Shown in pieces: positions 42,470 to 49,856 of a DNA stretch of 64,000 bases. The notes beneath the pieces were generated by a model. The model was not told the DNA's origin. It made no database searches and saw only the letters and a list, made by a program, of their open reading frames with translations. The number at the start of each line of letters is the position of its first letter. The stretch's first letter is position 1. A program made the translations under genes and the position numbers. The stretch comes from Flemingiibacterium sp045632605. Its GTDB lineage: Bacteria; Bacillota; Clostridia; Oscillospirales; CAG-272. The stretch covers positions 1-64,000 of the forward strand of contig JAZQXA010000097.1 in the NCBI GenBank assembly GCA_045632605.1, read 5' to 3'.

Positions 42470-43997
42470 TGCTTCTTCCTCCTTCGTTTTCAGTGTGTCC
42501 GAGCATGAGCATTCCGAGTTGCTGCTTATTGGTTTCTTTTGCATTGAGAATACCCATTATTTTACCCTCGTGAAGCACCATTATACGGTCGGAAATTCCG
42601 AGAAGTACGTCAAGATCTTCACCTATGAAGAGTATGCCGACTCCCTTTTTCTTCTGCTCATTGAGCACGTCATAAATGTTATACGATGCTCCGATATCAA
42701 GTCCTCTTACAGGGTATGCTGTTATGAGAAGCTCGGGATTCAGGTTAATTTCGCGTCCGAGAAGTACCTTTTGAATATTACCGCCCGAAAGCTTTTTTAC
42801 AGTGTGGCTTGCAGACGGTGTAGAAATGTCAAAGCGTTCGATTATTCCGTTTGCAAGCTGTTTTCCGGCTTTACGGTTCATGAATATTCCGGGCATATTC
42901 TGGTATGATTTAAGGAGCACATTGTCGGTGACTGACATTGAACCGACAAGTCCCATACCGAGTCTGTCTTCGGGAATAAATGACATTGTGATACCGCGTT
43001 TTATAATATCGCGCGGAGTAAGACCGACGATTGAAGAATCCTTGAAAATAATATCACCGTCTGCAACCTTATCGAGTCCGGCAATTGTTTCGCAAAGCTC
43101 CTTTTGACCGCTTCCGGCAATTCCGGCAACGCCGAGTATTTCGCCGCTTGAAAGAGTGAACGATATGCTGTCAAGTGCTTTTCTGTGTTCGCCGTTAAGA
43201 ACGGTGAGGTCTTGTACCGAGAGGATTTCGTGCTTCTTTTCAGGCTCAACATATGCACATTCGATATCAAGCGAAATCGGATGTCCGACCATAAGTTCGG
43301 TAAGCTCGTCCGCATTTGTTTCAGACGTGTTAAGTGTAGTAATGGATTCTCCTTTTCGAAGAATGGTAACACGGTCAGAGATATCAAGCACCTCAGCGAG
43401 CTTGTGTGTAATAATTACAACAGAGCAGCCCTGCGCTTTCATCTTTCGAAGAATATCAAAAAGCACGGTTATTTCCTGCGGAGTAAGAACTGCGGTAGGC
43501 TCATCGAGAATGAGTATTTTTGCACCGCGGTAAAGAACCTTTAAGATTTCGCATGTCTGTTTTTCCGAAACGGACATATTATAAACTTTTTTATCCGGAT
43601 CAAGAATAAGACCGTACTGTTCTTCGATTTTACGAATTTTTTCAGCCATGGCGCGTCCGCCGGTGAAAAGGGGATTATTTTTGTTTCCGCCGATGATATT
43701 TTCCTTTGCCGTCAATACATCGACGAGCTTGAAATGCTGATGTACCATACCGATTCCGGCTGCTATAGAGTCCTGGGGAGAAGACAGAACTGCCGGCTTT
43801 CCGTAAAGCTCAATCGAACCGTGGTCGGGCGAGTATATTCCCGAGAGGATATTCATGAGCGTTGACTTGCCGGAGCCGTTTTCACCGAGGAGAGCGTGTA
43901 TCTCGCCGGTACGTACATCAAAGTTGATATTGTGGTTTGCTTTGACGCTTCCGAAGGACTTACAGATGCCTTGAAGCTTTACGCAGATATCATTCAT
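42462..43997 (-). CDS. ABC transporter ATPase, two nucleotide-binding domains
   Basis: A 511-residue cytoplasmic ATPase with two ABC domains, like RbsA/NupO. The first has GENGSGKSTLMNIL, a signature MSVSEKQTCEILK and ILILDEPTAVLTP. The second has GIAGSGQKELCE (P-loop degraded), KLSGGNIQKVLLG and ELLITAYPVRGLDIGA. The lost lysine in the second P-loop is usual for this family. It couples ATP hydrolysis to uptake via the two permeases and the binding protein. Confidence 0.88.
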   Translation of the reverse strand: MNDICVKLQGICKSFGSVKANHNINFDVRTGEIHALLGENGSGKSTLMNILSGIYSPDHGSIELYGKPAVLSSPQDSIAAGIGMVHQHFKLVDVLTAKENIIGGNKNNPLFTGGRAMAEKIRKIEEQYGLILDPDKKVYNMSVSEKQTCEILKVLYRGAKILILDEPTAVLTPQEITVLFDILRKMKAQGCSVVIITHKLAEVLDISDRVTILRKGESITTLNTSETNADELTELMVGHPISLDIECAYVEPEKKHEILSVQDLTVLNGEHRKALDSISFTLSSGEILGVAGIAGSGQKELCETIAGLDKVADGDIIFKDSSIVGLTPRDIIKRGITMSFIPEDRLGMGLVGSMSVTDNVLLKSYQNMPGIFMNRKAGKQLANGIIERFDISTPSASHTVKKLSGGNIQKVLLGREINLNPELLITAYPVRGLDIGASYNIYDVLNEQKKKGVGILFIGEDLDVLLGISDRIMVLHEGKIMGILNAKETNKQQLGMLMLGHTENEGGRSNA

Positions 43998-44090
43998 TTG
44001 ACTGCTTCCTTTTCAACAATAAATATATAATACATTATATCATAATACGACGTGGTTCGTCAATAGAAAAGAAAATATTTTGCACAGTAA

Positions 44091-44128
44091 AAAATAAAAA
44101 AATCGACATCCCTTACGGAATGCCGATT
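44091..44128 (-). terminator. Partial terminator after the binding-protein gene
   Basis: On the minus strand AATCG/CGATT, CAT/ATG and GG/CC pair around a small loop with two mismatches, followed by TTTTTTATTTTT. It would make the binding protein more abundant than the downstream ABC subunits. Confidence 0.65.
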
Positions 44129-44146
44129 TATATAAATATTTAACGA

Positions 44147-45304
44147 TTACTGGATGGAGCCGATAACGCCCTCAACAAGCCAGTCGAACGACTGAAGCTC
44201 AGCATCGGTCATTTCAGCACCTGCTTCTACACGAACTGCACCGGTGTTGTCCTTGAGTTCGCCGGCGAAAATCTTGATGGAGCCATCCTTGATTGCAGCT
44301 TCTGCTGCTGCAACTGCTTCAGCTGTACCCTCTGCACAGTTGTCTGTGAGAGTGTCAAGCGATACCATGCCTGCTGCAAGACCTTCCCAGTAGGTTCTGC
44401 CTTTCCATGTGCCTGCAAGGATAGCTTCGATATCCTGCTGATAGTAAACACCCCAATGGAAGAGCGGAGCTGTGAGGTATGCTTCGGGAGCTGCGGTAGG
44501 AGTGGAGGAGTTGTAGCCGATAGCGAGAACGCCCTTTTCCTGTGCCGCAACCTGAGGAGCGGTGGAGTCGCAGTGCTGTGCGATGAGGTCACAGCCCTTG
44601 TTGATGAGCTCGAGAGCTGCATTTCTTTCAAGAGTGAGGTCAAACCATGTGTTTGTCCAGATAACTTCAACAGTAGCATCGGGATTTACAGAACGAAGAC
44701 CGAGAGTGAACGCGTTGATACCGCGGATAACTTCTGCGATCGGCATTGCTGCAACATAACCAACCTTACCGGACTTGGAGTTAAGACCTGCAACGATACC
44801 TGCGAGGTAACGTGCTTCATAAACTCTACCCATGTAGTTGCCGTAGTTGTCGCCGGTGATGTAACCGGTAGCGTGACCGAAGTATACATTCGGATAATCA
44901 GCTGCAACCTTTTCAACCCACTCGCCGTGACCGAATGAGGTAGCGTAGATTACATTGTAGCCTTCTTCGCAAAGCTGACGGAGAGTAGCTTCGCAGTCGG
45001 AGGATTCAGGAACATTTTCAACATAGTGAGTCTTAATGCCCATAGCTTCGAGAGCAAGTCTGCCCTGGTCATGAGCGTAGGAATAGCCGAGGTCGCCGAT
45101 AGGACCGACATAAAGGAATGCTGCCTTGATGTCTTCCTTTGTGAGGAGGGTGCCTTCTGCATCCGCAACAGTTGTATCGTCTGCAACGGTTGTGTCATCG
45201 CCTGCTGTGGTTTCTTCACCGTTATCGGTGTTTGTGCCGCATCCGGCAAGACAAAGGGTGAATGCCATGAGAACTGCTAAAAAGAGTGCTAAGAATTTTT
45301 TCAT
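44147..45304 (-). CDS. bmpA: BMP family nucleoside-binding lipoprotein
   Basis: A 385-residue secreted lipoprotein. The signal peptide has the lipobox LCLAGCG (Cys near residue 22), then a Thr/Asp-rich linker. The periplasmic-binding fold follows: AAFLYVGPIGDLGYSYAHDQG, the SFGHGEW segment and GKVGYVAAMPIAEVIRGINAF, typical of the BMP/PnrA family that binds purine nucleosides. ATG 45304 with AAGGAG upstream. It is the first gene of the transporter operon. Confidence 0.88.
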   Translation of the reverse strand: MKKFLALFLAVLMAFTLCLAGCGTNTDNGEETTAGDDTTVADDTTVADAEGTLLTKEDIKAAFLYVGPIGDLGYSYAHDQGRLALEAMGIKTHYVENVPESSDCEATLRQLCEEGYNVIYATSFGHGEWVEKVAADYPNVYFGHATGYITGDNYGNYMGRVYEARYLAGIVAGLNSKSGKVGYVAAMPIAEVIRGINAFTLGLRSVNPDATVEVIWTNTWFDLTLERNAALELINKGCDLIAQHCDSTAPQVAAQEKGVLAIGYNSSTPTAAPEAYLTAPLFHWGVYYQQDIEAILAGTWKGRTYWEGLAAGMVSLDTLTDNCAEGTAEAVAAAEAAIKDGSIKIFAGELKDNTGAVRVEAGAEMTDAELQSFDWLVEGVIGSIQ

Positions 45305-45334
45305 TGCTTTTTTACTCCTTAAAAAATATTTTTA

Positions 45335-45391
45335 GGAAACACTAACTGTTTCCATAAAACAAATTATATCAGAAAAAGCGTCGAATGTCAA
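45335..45391 (-). promoter_or_regulatory. bmpA promoter with palindromic operator
   Basis: On the minus strand TTGACA (45391-45386) and TATAAT (45368-45363) with a 17-base spacer. GGAAACA-CTAAC-TGTTTCC (45335-45353) lies just after the expected start, a good candidate repressor site. Confidence 0.7.
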
Positions 45392-45617
45392 TGAATCATA
45401 ACGATTTTTTGAACGAATAGTGAAAAATTGTCATATTTACCACATTGACTAACTGAATAACTGCTTCGGTGTACATAATTTACCATACTGCCTATGATAA
45501 ATATCTTATTGTTTTAAAATTACGCACAGTATTTTACCCAAAATTCATGCAGAAATTTATATAGTTTTAATGAAATATTAAAAAATCTTAAAAACTATTT
45601 CCAATTGTCGAAATATG
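45392..45617. other. AT-rich divergent region between bmpA and prs
   Basis: It carries no gene. Three short TTTACC blocks occur (near 45434, 45479 and 45533), which may be binding sites. The region separates two divergently read genes of nucleoside metabolism. Confidence 0.3.
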
Positions 45618-45626
45618 TGTTATAAT
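45618..45626 (+). promoter_or_regulatory. Extended -10 promoter of prs
   Basis: TGTTATAAT fits an extended -10 element; no good -35 lies 17 bases before it. Confidence 0.5.
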
Positions 45627-45687
45627 ATAAGTGTAATTAAATTGTCAATACGGTCAGAGCGACCGAGTTTCATGGAGGATTTTTCAG

Positions 45688-46803
45688 ATGAACGAGTCTT
45701 TGTACGGTGATCTCAGTGTGATAGGCACTCGCGGTTGTGAGAGCCTGACAGCCCAGGTCGATGCTTATTTAAAGGAATGGCGCGGAACTGATAAGAGCTT
45801 TGTGGTGCAGGCGGATTGCACACGCTTCGGTACAGGTGAAGCAAAGTGCCTTATTCACGAATCTCTTCGCGGTCACGATGTTTATATCGTAAACGATTGC
45901 TTTAACTACGGTGTTACTTACAAAATGTACGGTATGACAGTGCCGATGAGTCCAGATGACCATTATCAGGATTTAAAGCGTGTAATCGCTGCAATCGGCG
46001 GTAAGGCACGCAGAATTTCTGTAATTATGCCCATGCTTTACGAAGGACGTCAGCACAAGCGTTCCTCGCGTGAGTCACTCGACTGTGCAAGTGCACTTCA
46101 GGAGCTTGTTGCAATGGGCGTTTCAAACATTATCACATTTGATGCACACGATGCACGTGTACAGAATGCAATTCCGCTTTCCGGATTTGAAAATGTTCGT
46201 TGTACTTATCAGATGATAAAGGCTTTGTGCAAGACCGTTCCGGATATTCAGCTTGACCGTGACCACATCTCTGTTGTATCTCCCGATGAGGGCGGAATGA
46301 GTCGTTGTATGTATTATTCCTCTGTGCTTGGGCTTGACCTCGGTATGTTCTATAAGCGTCGAAATTATGCCGTTGTTGTTGACGGTAAAAACCCGATTGA
46401 AGCACACGAATATCTCGGACGTGACCTCCACGGCAAGGATGCAATCGTCGTTGATGACATGATAAGCTCCGGCGAATCCATGCTCGATGTTGCGCTTCAG
46501 CTCAAGGGCAAGGGCGCAAAGCGTATATTCGTATTCTCGACGTTCGGACTTTTCTGCAACGGTCTTGAAAAGTTTGACGAAGCTTATGAGAGCGGTATTA
46601 TTGATAAGATATTCACGACAAACCTTATCTACGGCACAGAAGAGCTTATGAAGCGTGATTGGTATGTTCAGGTTAATATGTGCAAGTATATTTCCTACAT
46701 TATCGACACCCTCAATCATGACCACTCGATAAGCACACTTCTCAACCCCGTAACCCGTATCCACAATCTCGTTGAAAGACGCAAGAATCAGGAAAATCAG
46801 TAA
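45688..46803 (+). CDS. prs: Ribose-phosphate pyrophosphokinase
   Basis: Makes PRPP from ribose 5-phosphate and ATP for purine, pyrimidine, His and Trp synthesis. The 371-residue protein is of the longer clostridial type. It has MPMLYEGRQHKRSSRESLDCA (near residue 115), FDAHD and the PRPP-loop IVVDDMISSGESMLD near residue 255. GGAGGA precedes ATG 45688. It is divergent from the nucleoside transporter, in line with a salvage role. Confidence 0.87.
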   Translation: MNESLYGDLSVIGTRGCESLTAQVDAYLKEWRGTDKSFVVQADCTRFGTGEAKCLIHESLRGHDVYIVNDCFNYGVTYKMYGMTVPMSPDDHYQDLKRVIAAIGGKARRISVIMPMLYEGRQHKRSSRESLDCASALQELVAMGVSNIITFDAHDARVQNAIPLSGFENVRCTYQMIKALCKTVPDIQLDRDHISVVSPDEGGMSRCMYYSSVLGLDLGMFYKRRNYAVVVDGKNPIEAHEYLGRDLHGKDAIVVDDMISSGESMLDVALQLKGKGAKRIFVFSTFGLFCNGLEKFDEAYESGIIDKIFTTNLIYGTEELMKRDWYVQVNMCKYISYIIDTLNHDHSISTLLNPVTRIHNLVERRKNQENQ

Positions 46804-46851
46804 TTTGCAACGGTATTTTTGTTTTAAAAAATCAGTATAAAGGAGATTTTT

Positions 46852-48942
46852 ATGATGAAAACGAAAATTCTTGCAGCGGTGCTGGCTGTTATGATGCTGC
46901 TGGCTGCTGTGCCGATAAATGCAGTGGTTTGTACTCATGAAGACGTTAATGCTGACGGAGTATGCCAAGACGAAAGCTGCAGTATGCAAGCACTTGCAAA
47001 GTTTGTCTGCGAAGACACAGTCGAATATCTCTTTACAGCAAATGCATTGGCGCTTAAGACTATCAACATGAACAATAACGGTACTGACGATACCTATACA
47101 ATAACGGTTCTTGATGATATTCCATCCGTTTCGCTTACCATTCTTGCGGATACAGTGACCCTTGATTTGAATGGTTTTACGATGGGATATACCAGAGGCG
47201 ATTTCGGTAATATCGTGTATCTTGAAGAAGAGGGTAATCTTACTATTATAGATTCATCCGAAAATAAAACCGGTTCGATGATTAATCCAACAGGCCCGGT
47301 TGTGGACTTTGCCCGTGCAGGTGCGGCTCCTGAATCCAATACTGTACTTACAGTCGAAAGCGGCACATTCAGCGGAAATGGAATCACCTTCTGGCTTGGC
47401 GGCGGTACGATCTATATTAAGGGCGGCACTGTTATCGGTAAATATCAGGCAAGCGACGGAAGCATTACCGGCGGACGTTTCTCGATTGACCCTTCAGAGG
47501 ATCTTACCGATGAATATGAAGCTGTGGTAAAAGACGAATATTTTGTTGTACAGAAAAAGTCTGTTTCCGTTACCGTTCCGATTATAAATTCCGGCGACGG
47601 CAAGTCAGCGGAAGTTTCTGCCGCTATCAGCGGAGAAATCGCAACTGTGACTAATCTTGATCTTTCGGTAATTGGTGACGAGGCTGACAACGGTACTGTT
47701 ACAATTGACTTTTCTGCAATTGATACGGAGCTTACCGAAGTTGCGATTCCTGCTCAGGCAGTCAATGAAATTGCCGAAGCGGTAAGCACCTCGCAGTCGT
47801 TTGAAATCGTTTTTGCGGACGGCGTTTCTATCGCGTTTGATGACAGTGCATTAGCGGGAATCACATCGCAGGCACAGTCCGGAGATATTACCGTTTCGAT
47901 TAAGGATTTTGATATTTCCTCTGCCGAACCTGCACAGGCTGCTGTTATAGGTGAGCGTCCTGTATATGACATAACAGTAAAGAACGGTCAAAACAACATT
48001 TCAGCTATAGGCGGTAAGATATCAATAAGTGCACCGTATACTCTGAACGAAAACGAGAATGCTTCCGGTATTGTAGTATATTATGTCGATGAAGCAGGCA
48101 ATCTCGAAGCGTGTGAAACTGAATATAACAGTGCGCTTGGTTGCGTCACATGGCTGACGAACCATCTTTCAGCCTATATGATTGCTTATGAGGAATCCAC
48201 AACATATTCGGGAAGCCTCAACGGTCCCTTTGGAGTGATACTCTGTATGTTGAACCGTAAGGTTGATATTACTGCAGCTGCCAACGAAGGCGGAACAATT
48301 ACTCCTGCCGGTGTATCCGAAGTTAAGTTAAACGACAGTATTACGTACACTATTACTCCTGATGAGGGTTATTATATTTGCGAGGTTCTTGTCGATGGAG
48401 TTTCCGTCGGCGCTGTGAGCGAATATGTATTTGAAAATGTCACAGAAGAACACACAATTCGCGCGCTTTTTGCTCCGAATGTAATTGATCCCGACGGAAC
48501 AGTTACGCGTGCGATGCTTGTTTACAGTCTTTGGGGCATGGAGGATTGTCCCGTTGTAAACTATATTATGCCTTATTCTGATATCGATGAGAGTGCAGAT
48601 TATGCAGAAGCGATACGTTGGGCGGCTGCTTCCGGCATTGTGCTCGGTTACGGCGACGGTACTTTTGGTCCCGAGGATACTTTGACCCGTGAACAGATGG
48701 CTGCGATTTTGTATCGCTATGAGCAGTACCATGGTGGCGGCTTCAAAGGAATGTGGATGCTTTTTCTCGATTTTGAAGACCGTGCCGAAGTGTCCGACTG
48801 GGCATACGAAGCGATTTGCTGGCTTTTGATGAATGACATTTATGTTACTCGTGACGCTCTGCTTGCACCCGATGCTTATGCAACAAGATTGGAAATGGCA
48901 GAAGCTATATTAAAATACTGTGAATCCAAGGAACAGGAATAA
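46852..48942 (+). CDS. Secreted surface protein with S-layer homology domains
   Basis: A 696-residue exported protein with a signal peptide (LAAVLAVMMLLAAVPINA) near residues 5-24. Next is a Cys/Asp loop (CTHEDVNADGVCQDESC) that looks like a calcium-type loop. A beta-solenoid-like part follows (about 60-240), then a beta-sandwich (about 240-450), a bacterial repeat-type domain (ANEGGTITPAGVSEVKL ... TPDEGYYICEVLVDG) at about 465-545, and three SLH repeats to the end (VTRAMLVYSLWG; TLTREQMAAILYRYE; ATRLEMAEAILKYC). SLH repeats attach the protein to the wall. The ligand is unknown. Confidence 0.85.
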   Translation: MMKTKILAAVLAVMMLLAAVPINAVVCTHEDVNADGVCQDESCSMQALAKFVCEDTVEYLFTANALALKTINMNNNGTDDTYTITVLDDIPSVSLTILADTVTLDLNGFTMGYTRGDFGNIVYLEEEGNLTIIDSSENKTGSMINPTGPVVDFARAGAAPESNTVLTVESGTFSGNGITFWLGGGTIYIKGGTVIGKYQASDGSITGGRFSIDPSEDLTDEYEAVVKDEYFVVQKKSVSVTVPIINSGDGKSAEVSAAISGEIATVTNLDLSVIGDEADNGTVTIDFSAIDTELTEVAIPAQAVNEIAEAVSTSQSFEIVFADGVSIAFDDSALAGITSQAQSGDITVSIKDFDISSAEPAQAAVIGERPVYDITVKNGQNNISAIGGKISISAPYTLNENENASGIVVYYVDEAGNLEACETEYNSALGCVTWLTNHLSAYMIAYEESTTYSGSLNGPFGVILCMLNRKVDITAAANEGGTITPAGVSEVKLNDSITYTITPDEGYYICEVLVDGVSVGAVSEYVFENVTEEHTIRALFAPNVIDPDGTVTRAMLVYSLWGMEDCPVVNYIMPYSDIDESADYAEAIRWAAASGIVLGYGDGTFGPEDTLTREQMAAILYRYEQYHGGGFKGMWMLFLDFEDRAEVSDWAYEAICWLLMNDIYVTRDALLAPDAYATRLEMAEAILKYCESKEQE

Positions 48943-48949
48943 TTTTATC

Positions 48950-48980
48950 AAAGAGGTTAAGTTTGGTGCTTAACCTCTTT
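48950..48980. terminator. Bidirectional terminator between the SLH protein and TauE/SafE
   Basis: AAAGAGGTTAAG pairs perfectly with CTTAACCTCTTT, 7-base loop, with T-runs on both strands. Confidence 0.88.
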
Positions 48981-49325
48981 TTAACTTTTTTTAAAAAGCG
49001 TCATAATGCCCGAGCCGATAAGCAGTATGCCGAATACTTTGCGAATCAGCTCGGGTGAAGTATTTTTTGCAAGTACACTTCCTATGAGTGCACCTATCGA
49101 GCCGAAAATAATCAGAAAGCCGATGAGCTTCCAGTTGAAGCGGCGTTTTGTCAGATGAACAAGCATTGCTGCGCTTGATGAAAAAAGAAAATATACGAGG
49201 TTTATACCTTGTGCGGTTAACTGTTCAACTGACGAAAAGAGCACGAGCCATATTACAAGCAGTCCGCCTCCTCCGATTCCGAGTCCAGACAAAACCGCGG
49301 TAAGAAATCCAACGATAAAGGTCAT
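48981..49325 (-). CDS. Half-size TauE/SafE membrane protein (second)
   Basis: A 114-residue protein with about three to four membrane spans and the family glycine motif SGLGIGGGGLLVIWL near residue 14. Normal TauE/SafE transporters have two such halves in 250-residue chains. The Shine-Dalgarno GAGGTG overlaps the stop of the preceding gene. It is likely to pair with that gene's product. The substrate, often a sulfur oxyanion in this family, is unproven. Confidence 0.8.
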   Translation of the reverse strand: MTFIVGFLTAVLSGLGIGGGGLLVIWLVLFSSVEQLTAQGINLVYFLFSSSAAMLVHLTKRRFNWKLIGFLIIFGSIGALIGSVLAKNTSPELIRKVFGILLIGSGIMTLFKKS

Positions 49326-49331
49326 TTCATA

Positions 49332-49721
49332 TCACCTCATAAAGCTGATTCCTGCCCAAATTACCATGATGGCAAAGAGCTTTTTTATAATTTTTACATT
49401 TAAGCGGTCAAGCAGCAGTGCGCCTGCAATACCGCCGAGCATTCCGGGAATAAGATATGGGACGGCGGCTCGGAAATCTATACTGTCGCCGTACGATACT
49501 GTTGATATAAGTGAGAGGGGAAGTATGACTGCAATCAGGGCGGCGAAACGGTCGCGGACGGCATTTTCATCCTTGTTCGGAAGCATTGACAGAGCAAACA
49601 TCAGCACAATTCCGCCGCCCGTGCCGAGAAATCCGTTGACAACTCCGGCTAAAATTGCGAGAAATGCTATGAGGATGTTTTTAAATAGCGTTTTTTGCGA
49701 TAATTTTGTTAAAGTTTTCAT
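49332..49721 (-). CDS. Half-size TauE/SafE membrane protein (first)
   Basis: About 129 residues from ATG 49721. Glycine motif VNGFLGTGGGIVLMFAL near residue 30, then about three more spans (YLIPGMLGGIAGALLLDRL). No good ribosome binding site was found; ATG 49730 is also possible. It is separated from the second half by six bases and probably forms a heterodimer with it. Confidence 0.75.
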   Translation of the reverse strand: MKTLTKLSQKTLFKNILIAFLAILAGVVNGFLGTGGGIVLMFALSMLPNKDENAVRDRFAALIAVILPLSLISTVSYGDSIDFRAAVPYLIPGMLGGIAGALLLDRLNVKIIKKLFAIMVIWAGISFMR

Positions 49722-49740
49722 GTTAATCATAATTTTTGGG

Positions 49741-49769
49741 TTGTATTTTTTAAAATTATATGTTATAAT
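49741..49769 (+). promoter_or_regulatory. Promoter of ftsK/spoIIIE
   Basis: TTGTAT and TATAAT are 17 bases apart with TGT before the -10; the leader is about 85 bases. Confidence 0.55.
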
Positions 49770-49856
49770 AATATAGTATATATTTTTTATACATAATTTC
49801 AATATTAAGTATAACCGCGCTTATACTTTAAGATACATCAAAAAAGGGGACAAAAA

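Noticed and set aside
46123..46989. 288-residue open frame on the minus strand
   Set aside because: Antisense to prs and the start of the SLH protein, with no domain and no ribosome binding site.
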